A stretch of 35,165 nt of DNA from DAISJI01 sp964559835. Its GTDB lineage: Bacteria; Acidobacteriota; Terriglobia; Terriglobales; Acidobacteriaceae. The position numbers were made by a program, and so were the translations under genes. The DNA is taken from contig CAZLJE010000044.1 of NCBI GenBank assembly GCA_964559835.1, positions 1-35,165 of the forward strand, written 5' to 3'. Positions 1 through 5,865 of this stretch are shown here, one piece after another. The number at the start of each line of letters is the position of its first letter. Within the stretch, counting starts at the first letter, position 1. The notes under the pieces were generated by a model. It ran no database searches. It was not told the origin of the DNA and saw only the letters and a list, made by a program, of their open reading frames with translations.

Positions 1-63
1 CTTGGTACTTGGTACTTGGTACTTGGTACTTGGTACTTGGTACTTGGTACTTGGTCCTCGGTA
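1..63. repeat. Heptanucleotide tandem array (CTTGGTA unit)
   Basis: Seven exact head-to-tail copies of CTTGGTA fill 1-49, followed by the variants CTTGGTC (50-56) and CTCGGTA (57-63). The next seven bases (64-70) look like a further decayed unit and touch the stop codon (70-72) of the minus-strand cytochrome gene. Read on that strand the unit is TACCAAG, directly downstream of the stop. The same unit follows the stop of the S55 gene at 18968. The array may continue left of the window. Confidence 0.95.
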
Positions 64-69
64 CTCGTT

Positions 70-1266
70 TTACTTTCCGCCGGCCGCGTCCTTGGGCATG
101 GCGAAGCGGCTGTCCTCAACCGGGACGTTCAGCTTCATCTCGGTCACTTGGATGGTCTGAATGACATCCGGCGTCGAGACCAGCACCTTGAAGGGGACCT
201 TGATGCCGTTCACGTCGCGATAATCGCTGAAGTCGGTGGTTGAGGGCAGCGGACCAAGCGAGGTGCGACGCAGTGTCGTGCGGCGCAGCAGCAGGCCGTT
301 TTCGACGTCGAAGTAGAGCACGTCCTGGAACGGTGAGTCCGGGATGCGCACCATCACGACCCATGCGTCGCGCTCGCCGACTTTCTCTTTGCGGAAGACG
401 CGCGCGCCCTTGTAGCGGTCCGTGAATTTGAAGCTGCGATAGAAATCGGAATTGGCCTTGATCTCGACGGTGTCGCGCATCGGTTCGACGCGCCCTGCCT
501 GCGTCCAGCCCTGTGTGCCGTCCCACGCCGTGATGCGCGGGCCGCGCGGAGTGCTGGTCGAGAGCCACGTTTTGTCGGGCGCCTTGTTGTACTGCTCGAA
601 GTCCTGGTTGCCGAAGGGCGAGCTGATCGTGCCCTTCACGTACCGGCTGGTGATCTTGTTGATGGCATCGGCACCGCCGATCGCCTGCTCATACTTCTGG
701 AAGAGCGATTCCACGCTCGGGCGCTGCTCGCGCGGCGGAGCTTGCTGCTGCCCTTGTCCCGGCTGGCCTTGCGCCGGCTGACGAGCCGCGCGGGCGGCAA
801 TGCGCTCCTTGATCGCCGCTTCGGTGATTGACGGCGGGATCGTCTGCGGACGGTTGCGGCCATTGTGGCAGGAGTTGCAGGAGACTTCCTGGCGGCCCTC
901 AAAGTTCTCCTGGTTGATGGTCATGACCATCTTGATCATCTCGCGCGCGGTCTGCTTTTCCTTCTTATCGTCTTTTTCGGGCTGGAATTCGGTCGTCCGC
1001 ACGTGGCAGAAATCGCACTCCACACCGAGCGCTCCGCTCATATAACGCATGGTCGGAACCAAGTCTTCGGCGGGCACGGTCTTCAGCACCTGGATATTCT
1101 TGAACGCTTCCGCGGCAGTCTTCTGGGCTGCAGTCTGGCCTTGCTGCTGATTGCCAGCGCCCGGTGTTTCCGCGGGCTTCTGGGCAGTGGCTGGCGCCTG
1201 CGCGAATGCCGCTGAAACCGCGACCGCACAGGCAGATACGACGACAAGACTTCTGAAACCGTTCAC
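70..1266 (-). CDS. Secreted two-heme c-type cytochrome, reaction-centre cytochrome-like, with C-terminal lipoprotein-sorting-like domain
   Basis: Predicted periplasmic electron-transfer protein of 398 residues. Two CXXCH heme motifs are visible, CDFCH near residue 84 and CNSCH near residue 130, inside a region that resembles the short acidobacterial relatives of the photosynthetic reaction-centre cytochrome c subunit. A signal peptide (VVVSACAVAVSAAFA) precedes a low-complexity Gln/Ala/Pro linker. The C-terminal 190 residues look like the LolA/outer-membrane-lipoprotein-sorting beta fold; that part is inferred from general pattern only. I place the start at the GTG at 1266 because a GGGGGA ribosome site lies 4 nt before it; the GTG at 1278 adds four residues and has no such site. 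The gene is divergent from rapZ, 128 bp apart. No photosynthesis genes are nearby, so a respiratory or redox role is more likely. Confidence 0.75.
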   Translation of the reverse strand: MNGFRSLVVVSACAVAVSAAFAQAPATAQKPAETPGAGNQQQGQTAAQKTAAEAFKNIQVLKTVPAEDLVPTMRYMSGALGVECDFCHVRTTEFQPEKDDKKEKQTAREMIKMVMTINQENFEGRQEVSCNSCHNGRNRPQTIPPSITEAAIKERIAARAARQPAQGQPGQGQQQAPPREQRPSVESLFQKYEQAIGGADAINKITSRYVKGTISSPFGNQDFEQYNKAPDKTWLSTSTPRGPRITAWDGTQGWTQAGRVEPMRDTVEIKANSDFYRSFKFTDRYKGARVFRKEKVGERDAWVVMVRIPDSPFQDVLYFDVENGLLLRRTTLRRTSLGPLPSTTDFSDYRDVNGIKVPFKVLVSTPDVIQTIQVTEMKLNVPVEDSRFAMPKDAAGGK

Positions 1267-1343
1267 GCGATCCCCCACAAGGCCGTTCGGCCGCTTTCTG
1301 AAAAGTGTTGGAATTCTAACTGAGCGGTCAAGACGAGCGGCAG

Positions 1344-1357
1344 TACTCGCGCGAGTA
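1344..1357. promoter_or_regulatory. 14-bp perfect palindrome in the cytochrome/rapZ divergent gap
   Basis: TACTCGCGCGAGTA is a perfect inverted repeat ending 37 bp before the rapZ start, inside the 128-bp gap between two divergent genes. Size and place fit an operator for a dimeric regulator. A TATACG at 1379-1384 could be a -10 element for a very short rapZ leader. The function is unproven. Confidence 0.4.
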
Positions 1358-1394
1358 TTTCCGATTCTTCCCTTCTGCTATACGATGAGCATGA

Positions 1395-2315
1395 ATGTCG
1401 CCTTCCCGCGGAAAAACCAGCAAACCAAAAGTTCGCGCACCGCGCGCGGGCCGGGAAGACCATCGTCCCGAACTGGTTGTCATCACCGGTCTCAGCGGAT
1501 CTGGTAAAGCGAGCGTCCTGAAAGTGTTCGAGGACCTCGGTTACTACGCCGTCGACAATATGCCCGTCGAGTTGATCCCGCGCTTCGCCGAACTGGTACG
1601 CACGTCGGAGATCGAACGCACGGCGCTGGTAGTCGATGTCCGCGAAGGCTCGCGCCTCGACCGTCTGCCGCAGATACTGAACAGCATCAAGCGGCAACTG
1701 CGGGTGAACGTCATCTTTCTCGAGGCGACAGACGAAGCGCTGCTGCGGCGATTCAGCGAGACGCGGCGGCCGCATCCGCTGGGCACGTCGGCGCCGGTGA
1801 AGTCGTCGATCACGGCCGAGCGCCGGCGGCTGCGGCCTATCTCGGCGCTGGCCGACATCAGCATCGATACCAGCAAGTTCAACGTCCACGAGCTGCGCCA
1901 CTACATCGAGCAGCGCTTTCACCGCGAGAAGTCGAGAGACAAGAATATTCTCGTGTCGTGCGTCAGCTTCGGCTTCCGTCACGGCGTGCCCGAAGAAGCG
2001 GACCTGGTTTTCGACGTGCGCTTCCTGCCGAACCCGCATTTCATTCCGAAATTCCGGCCGTACACGGGAAAGCATCCGCAGGTCGCGAAATATATCCGCT
2101 CGTTCCCGCAGACGCAGGAGTTCATCAACCGCATCTCGGACCTGCTGCTCTACCTGCTGCCGCACTACATCAAAGAGGGCAAGAGCTACCTGACGATCGC
2201 GTTCGGCTGCACCGGGGGCCAGCACCGCTCGGTCATGATCGCCGAGGACGTCGCCAAGGCGCTGAAAAAGGGCGCATGGCCAGTCAAGGTGCTGCACCGC
2301 GACAGTCCGAGATAG
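1395..2315 (+). CDS. rapZ: RNase adapter RapZ / YvcJ-family nucleotide-binding protein
   Basis: A 306-residue P-loop protein. The Walker A motif GLSGSGKAS sits at residues 32-40, followed by the family-typical stretch with VFEDLGYYAVDN. Near the C-terminus, FGCTGGQHRS (270-279) is the conserved C-terminal-domain signature. In Enterobacteria RapZ hands the sRNA GlmZ to RNase E and so controls amino-sugar synthesis; in Bacillus the homologue YvcJ has a role in competence and cell-wall physiology. GlmZ is not expected in this lineage, so the target here is unknown. Length matches the family, with an extra basic N-terminus of about 20 residues. The ATG at 1395 is used; an ATG at 1385 is out of frame. 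The stop codon overlaps the first unit of a heptanucleotide array. Confidence 0.9.
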   Translation: MSPSRGKTSKPKVRAPRAGREDHRPELVVITGLSGSGKASVLKVFEDLGYYAVDNMPVELIPRFAELVRTSEIERTALVVDVREGSRLDRLPQILNSIKRQLRVNVIFLEATDEALLRRFSETRRPHPLGTSAPVKSSITAERRRLRPISALADISIDTSKFNVHELRHYIEQRFHREKSRDKNILVSCVSFGFRHGVPEEADLVFDVRFLPNPHFIPKFRPYTGKHPQVAKYIRSFPQTQEFINRISDLLLYLLPHYIKEGKSYLTIAFGCTGGQHRSVMIAEDVAKALKKGAWPVKVLHRDSPR

Positions 2316-2341
2316 TCGCCACCTGCCAGTCGCCAGTTGGA
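2314..2341. repeat. Heptanucleotide array starting inside the rapZ stop codon
   Basis: Four 7-bp units: AGTCGCC at 2314 and again at 2328, separated by ACCTGCC, then AGTTGGA. The first unit begins in the TAG stop of rapZ. Ten bases on, CGCTGAT occurs three times with 3-bp spacers (2352-2378), and a weaker 7-bp pattern (CTCCACG, then CCCCACG) sits at 2411-2424. Confidence 0.75.
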
Positions 2342-2444
2342 AACAATCAGCCGCTGATGAACGCTGATACACGCTGATCAAACGAGTCTTTAGCAGCGCC
2401 ATAACTGGCCCTCCACGCCCCACGCCCCCACCAACATATTTGCC

Positions 2445-2473
2445 TTGACACATGTGTTCTCGCTCGATATAAT
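2445..2473 (+). promoter_or_regulatory. Sigma-70-type promoter of the ars operon
   Basis: TTGACA at 2445-2450 and TATAAT at 2468-2473 both match the consensus perfectly with a 17-bp spacer. This places the transcription start near 2480, inside the dyad at 2482-2497 and about 30 nt before arsR. Such a strong core promoter is expected where expression is held down by a repressor. Confidence 0.85.
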
Positions 2474-2481
2474 TCGCATAT

Positions 2482-2497
2482 ATTCGCCTAGGCGGAT
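2482..2497. promoter_or_regulatory. Probable ArsR operator
   Basis: ATTCGCCTAGGCGGAT is a 16-bp inverted repeat with a single mismatched pair, just downstream of the -10 element. A second ATTCGC at 2472-2477 overlaps the -10 box as a direct repeat of the left half. ArsR/SmtB repressors bind AT-rich imperfect dyads over the start site, so binding here would block transcription until arsenite releases the repressor. Confidence 0.65.
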
Positions 2498-2510
2498 ACG
2501 ATGAAGAACA

Positions 2511-2933
2511 ATGGTGATGACAAACAAGGGCGCAGTTGCGGAGATGGAGAAACTGTTCCAAGGTCTCGCGGATCGTACGCGGCTTCGGCTGCTGAGTCTC
2601 ATGGCCGACCAGGAGGTTTGTGTCTGCTACTTCGTGGAGATTCTCGGCCTTCCGCAGCCGACGATCTCGCGCCACCTGGCTTACCTCCGGCGCGCGGGGC
2701 TGGTCGCCGCTCGTCGCGAGGGTAAGTGGATGCATTACCGCATCGTGGCGCCCAAAGACCCGCTTGCCCGCCAGTTGCTGACCGACACTCTCCGTTGGCT
2801 CGCAACGGACAAAGAGATGCAACGTGACTCTGCGCGTTTGAATCGCGCGTGCTGTGCACCTGAGAAGTTTGTGAAGCTTCAAGGGGCGCCGGCTCCCACG
2901 CCGTTGGCCGAGCTGGCATTGGAAAGAAAGTGA
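2511..2933 (+). CDS. arsR: ArsR-family arsenite-responsive repressor
   Basis: A 140-residue winged-helix regulator that should repress this operon until As(III) or Sb(III) binds. The first 35 residues contain the usual dimer helix (LFQGLADRTRLRLLSLM). The metalloid site is EVCVCYF at 35-41, matching the ELCVCDL box of classical ArsR, with C37 and C39 as thiol ligands. The recognition helix follows (LPQPTISRHLAYLRRAGLV). A further CC pair near residue 111 could add a ligand. The start may be ATG 2511 or ATG 2517. The TGA overlaps a GTG at 2930, but the next gene starts at the better-placed ATG 2945. Confidence 0.93.
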   Translation: MVMTNKGAVAEMEKLFQGLADRTRLRLLSLMADQEVCVCYFVEILGLPQPTISRHLAYLRRAGLVAARREGKWMHYRIVAPKDPLARQLLTDTLRWLATDKEMQRDSARLNRACCAPEKFVKLQGAPAPTPLAELALERK

Positions 2934-2944
2934 AGGAGGATCGA

Positions 2945-3790
2945 ATGAAGAACGAAACTATTACCGTCGCCGTCCAGGACCACTATGCGGCCGTGGCGCG
3001 TGGCGAGGCTTCCTGTTGTGGCGCGCCTGCCGAGGATGTCGCGCGTTCCATCGGATACACCGAGGAAGAATTAGCTCTTGGCGGTGATGCCAATCTCGGC
3101 CTCGGGTGCGGCAACCCGCTTGCCCTGACCGAGATCAAGCAAGGGATGACAGTGCTGGACTTGGGGTCTGGCGCCGGTTTCGACGCGTTTCTTGCCTGGA
3201 ACCAGGTGGGGCCGACAGGCCATGTTATCGGCGTTGATATGACGGACGACATGCTCGCACTGGCTCGTCAAAACGCGTCTAAACGCGGTGCCACGAATGT
3301 AGAGTTCCGAAAGGGGATGATCGAGAATCTTCCGGTCGAGAGCGGCACGGTCGATTACGTCATCAGCAACTGCGTCATCAATCTTTCTCCAGACAAGCCC
3401 GCCGTCTTCCGCGAGATGGCGCGCGTACTGAAACCGGGTGGCCATTTCGCGGTCAGCGACATCGTGCTGCTCAAAGCCCTTCCGGAAGCGCTCGCGCGCG
3501 ACATCAGTGCATACGTCGGGTGCATCTCCGGCGCCAGCCTTCTCACCGATTACATCCAGGCGGTCCTTGCCGCCGGATTACGCGACCTCAGCATCCCGCG
3601 CATCGCCTACGGCCCAGACCTGATCAAGGTCCTTACGCCCGAGGTCGTCGCCTCCGGCGGAAGTTCGTGCTGCGGGACAACCTCGTGTTGCGGTTCCACC
3701 GTTGCTGTGACAGAGATCGAGGGCGCCGGCTCGATCGTGAAGTCAGCGGCTGAAGCGGTCGCATCGATCAAGCTGCACGGAAGAAGGTGA
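2945..3790 (+). CDS. arsM: Arsenite S-adenosylmethionine methyltransferase
   Basis: A 281-residue class I SAM-dependent methyltransferase that converts As(III) to methylated species. SAM motif I is DLGSGAGFD at 72-80. The three cysteines needed by ArsM enzymes are visible: C55 (GLGCGNP), C143 (SNCVINL) and C193 (YVGCISG). Extra CC pairs lie at 24-25 and, as a double SCCG tail, at 242-243 and 248-249. The tail is probably an extra As(III)-capturing site. An AAGGAGGA ribosome site at 2933-2940 sits 4 nt before ATG 2945, so the upstream in-frame GTG at 2930 is rejected. The gene overlaps acr3 by 4 nt. Confidence 0.93.
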   Translation: MKNETITVAVQDHYAAVARGEASCCGAPAEDVARSIGYTEEELALGGDANLGLGCGNPLALTEIKQGMTVLDLGSGAGFDAFLAWNQVGPTGHVIGVDMTDDMLALARQNASKRGATNVEFRKGMIENLPVESGTVDYVISNCVINLSPDKPAVFREMARVLKPGGHFAVSDIVLLKALPEALARDISAYVGCISGASLLTDYIQAVLAAGLRDLSIPRIAYGPDLIKVLTPEVVASGGSSCCGTTSCCGSTVAVTEIEGAGSIVKSAAEAVASIKLHGRR

Positions 3791-4881
3791 CCGTGACCAC
3801 GAGACGTCGTCTCAGCTTTCTAGACCGTTACTTGACTGCCTGGATCTTTGGCGGGATGGCGGTGGGCGTTATTGCGGGGTGGCTCGCCCCTGGCATCGTT
3901 CCGTTCCTCAACCGTTTCAGTGTCGGCACCACGTCGATCCCCATCGCCATAGGCCTGATCGTCATGATGTATCCGCCTTTCACCAAGGTGCGCTACGAGG
4001 AGCTGCACGAAGTCCTTCATAACAAGCGCGTGCTCGGGCTGTCACTGGTGCAGAACTGGCTAATCGGGCCGGTGTTAATGTTCGTCCTCGCCATCGCCTT
4101 CCTGCGTAGTTACCCGGAATATATGGCCGGGCTCATCATGATCGGCATGGCTCGCTGCATTGCGATGGTGATCGTCTGGAATGAGCTGGCGAAGGGCGAC
4201 ACGCAATACGCTGCCGGTCTGGTCGCCTTCAACTCCCTCTTTCAAGTCTTCTTCTACTCTGTTTATGCGTGGTTGTTCATCACCGTGTTGCCACCTCTGG
4301 TTGGGCTGCACGGGATGGTCGTGCACGTCTCCATCGCCGAGATCGCCAAAAGCGTGTTCATCTATTTGGGCATTCCTTTTCTGGCTGGATTTCTTACGCG
4401 GACCGTATTGCTCCGCGCTAAGGGCCGCGACTGGTACGACCGCAGCTTTGTCCCGCGCGTGAGCCCGCTTACGCTGATCGCGCTGTTGTTCACCATCGTG
4501 ATCATGTTCTCGTTGAAGGGCGAGTACATCGTGCGGCTGCCACTTGACGTCGTCCGCATCGCTATGCCGCTGCTGATCTATTTCGCAGTCATGTTCCTGG
4601 TGTCCTTCTACATGGGACGCAAGCTGGGCGCGGACTATTCCAAGACGACGACCCTCGCCTTCACCGCTGCTTCGAACAACTTCGAGCTTGCGATCGCCGT
4701 CGCCGTTGCCGTCTTCGGCATCAATTCGGGCGCAGCGTTCGCGGCTGTCATCGGGCCGCTGGTCGAGGTGCCGGCCATGATCGGTCTGGTCAACGTCGCG
4801 TTCTACTTTCAGCGCAAGTACTTTACGAATCCACAACCCTTCGCGGCCGAGCCCGTCTGTCCTCGCTCGGTCAGGGGTTAG
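3787..4881 (+). CDS. acr3: Arsenite efflux transporter of the Acr3 family
   Basis: A 364-residue inner-membrane protein with about ten hydrophobic segments that exports As(III) using the proton gradient. The Acr3 signature GMARCIAMVIVWN lies near residue 120 and carries the essential transmembrane cysteine; a conserved FTAASNNFELAIAVA follows near 294-308. Acr3 is unrelated to ArsB and is common outside Proteobacteria. The annotated start is the GTG at 3787, whose TG is shared with the arsM stop (translational coupling). A GTG at 3793, two codons on, is better spaced from the upstream GGAAGAAGG and is equally possible. Confidence 0.93.
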   Translation: MTVTTRRRLSFLDRYLTAWIFGGMAVGVIAGWLAPGIVPFLNRFSVGTTSIPIAIGLIVMMYPPFTKVRYEELHEVLHNKRVLGLSLVQNWLIGPVLMFVLAIAFLRSYPEYMAGLIMIGMARCIAMVIVWNELAKGDTQYAAGLVAFNSLFQVFFYSVYAWLFITVLPPLVGLHGMVVHVSIAEIAKSVFIYLGIPFLAGFLTRTVLLRAKGRDWYDRSFVPRVSPLTLIALLFTIVIMFSLKGEYIVRLPLDVVRIAMPLLIYFAVMFLVSFYMGRKLGADYSKTTTLAFTAASNNFELAIAVAVAVFGINSGAAFAAVIGPLVEVPAMIGLVNVAFYFQRKYFTNPQPFAAEPVCPRSVRG

Positions 4882-4895
4882 GAAGGGAGCACCGA

Positions 4896-5411
4896 ATGCA
4901 CGGGCAGTACAACGTTCTGTTTCTGTGTACGGGCAACTCAGCGCGTTCGATCATGGCTGAGGCGATTCTGAACTTTAAAGGCCGTCCGAACTTTGCCGCG
5001 TACAGCGCCGGAAGCCACCCGACAGGCGCCGTGCGGCCCGAAGCACTACAACAAATCGAAGCGGCACGTCTGTCGACGAAGGATCTCCGGAGCAAGTCAT
5101 GGGAAGAGTTTGCTCGGCCCGGCGCTCCGAAGCTCGACTTCGTCTTCACGGTTTGCGACAACGCCGCCAAGGAGGTCTGCCCAATTTGGCCGGGACAACC
5201 GATGACGGCGCACTGGGGTATTCCCGACCCAGCCTCAGTCCGCGGCAGCCATGAGGAAGTGGCACGGGCATTCAGGGACGCCTTCGTGATGCTCGACCGA
5301 AGAATCAGCTTGTTTCTTTGCCTGCCGATCAGGAGTCTCGACAACCTCGCGCTTCAGAAAGAACTCGACAAGATCGGCCAATCCCCAGGAGTTTCTTTGG
5401 AGCGAAGCTGA
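4896..5411 (+). CDS. arsC: Arsenate reductase, low-molecular-weight phosphatase fold
   Basis: A 171-residue cytosolic enzyme that reduces As(V) to As(III), feeding Acr3 and ArsM. The P-loop CTGNSARS (C11 to S18) is the CX5R phosphatase signature. C87 and C95 (TVCDNAAKEVC) occupy the places of the two relay cysteines of thioredoxin-coupled ArsC, and D111 in IPDPAS is the likely general acid. All three redox cysteines are thus present, supporting a thioredoxin-dependent reductase over a plain tyrosine phosphatase. The AAGGGAG ribosome site ends 5 nt before ATG 4896. It lies 14 nt after acr3 and appears to be the last gene of the operon. The C-terminus is about 30 residues longer than minimal ArsC. 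Confidence 0.9.
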   Translation: MHGQYNVLFLCTGNSARSIMAEAILNFKGRPNFAAYSAGSHPTGAVRPEALQQIEAARLSTKDLRSKSWEEFARPGAPKLDFVFTVCDNAAKEVCPIWPGQPMTAHWGIPDPASVRGSHEEVARAFRDAFVMLDRRISLFLCLPIRSLDNLALQKELDKIGQSPGVSLERS

Positions 5412-5503
5412 GCAGGTGTTCTACGCCGGCCGTGGCCTAATGCGACAAACTCGCTGAACATCTGTGGCAGGGTCCAGCAGTTCGGATGCGCGGTGGTGGC
5501 CCA

Positions 5504-5782
5504 CTACTTCATGTAGCTCTTGACGATGTCGAGGACTTCCTGGACGGCCTTCGATTTTGCGGAAGTCGGGTTGTGGTCGGGGTCGGCGACATGGAAGCGT
5601 ATGTGGCCGTCGACCAACTCGTTCATCAGCGCATTGATGGCGCCGCGGCAGGCGGAGACGGAATGCAGGATCTCGCTGCAATCGCGCTCCTCGAGCAGGC
5701 CTTTTTCCACAGCGTTGAGCTGCCCGCGCAGCCGGCGCACGCGGTTCAACAGCTTCTCCTTGTCCCTGACGGTATGCGCCAT
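5504..5782 (-). CDS. CsoR/RcnR-family metal-sensing repressor (RcnR-like ligand set)
   Basis: A 92-residue all-helical repressor of the DUF156 family (CsoR, RcnR, FrmR, InrS). The residues that discriminate the subtypes can be read directly: H3, C35, H60 and H64, the same set that binds Ni(II)/Co(II) in RcnR. FrmR has Glu at 64, and CsoR uses Cys-His-Cys, so a nickel/cobalt-type sensor is the best call. C45 is an additional cysteine. The ribosome site GGAGGG lies 5 nt before the ATG. The gene is divergent from the P-type ATPase gene across 83 bp holding a matching operator, so the ATPase is its likely target, together with itself. Confidence 0.85.
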   Translation of the reverse strand: MAHTVRDKEKLLNRVRRLRGQLNAVEKGLLEERDCSEILHSVSACRGAINALMNELVDGHIRFHVADPDHNPTSAKSKAVQEVLDIVKSYMK

Positions 5783-5799
5783 TCATCCCTCCGGATAGG

Positions 5800-5815
5800 A
5801 TATCCCCCCAGGTAT
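5800..5815. promoter_or_regulatory. RcnR/CsoR-type G-tract operator
   Basis: On the minus strand the sequence is ATACCTGGGGGGATAT: a run of six G flanked by AT-rich inverted ends. This is the architecture of RcnR/CsoR-family operators (TACT-G6-N-AGTA in RcnR). It lies directly upstream of the TTGACA at 5816-5821 and 18 bp before the repressor start codon, so one bound tetramer could silence both divergent genes. Confidence 0.65.
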
Positions 5816-5845
5816 TTGACAGGCCGCCTGTTCTGCCGCCATAGT
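5816..5845 (+). promoter_or_regulatory. Candidate promoter of the P-type ATPase gene
   Basis: TTGACA at 5816-5821 is a perfect -35 element. A CATAGT at 5840-5845 is a moderate -10 element after an 18-bp spacer. The GAGGGG ribosome site (5855-5860) and ATG (5866) follow closely. The -35 abuts the G-tract operator. Confidence 0.55.
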
Positions 5846-5865
5846 AACAGCCGCGAGGGGACTCC

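Noticed and set aside
1..63. CRISPR array
   Set aside because: The unit is 7 bp with no spacers, and no cas gene is visible in the window.
1263..2882. A 539-codon minus-strand open frame over rapZ and arsR
   Set aside because: It spans two real genes and their promoter on the other strand; the product has no recognised fold.
2930..2944. Alternative GTG start for arsM overlapping the arsR stop
   Set aside because: It would place the strong AAGGAGGA ribosome site inside the coding region, while ATG 2945 is correctly spaced from it.
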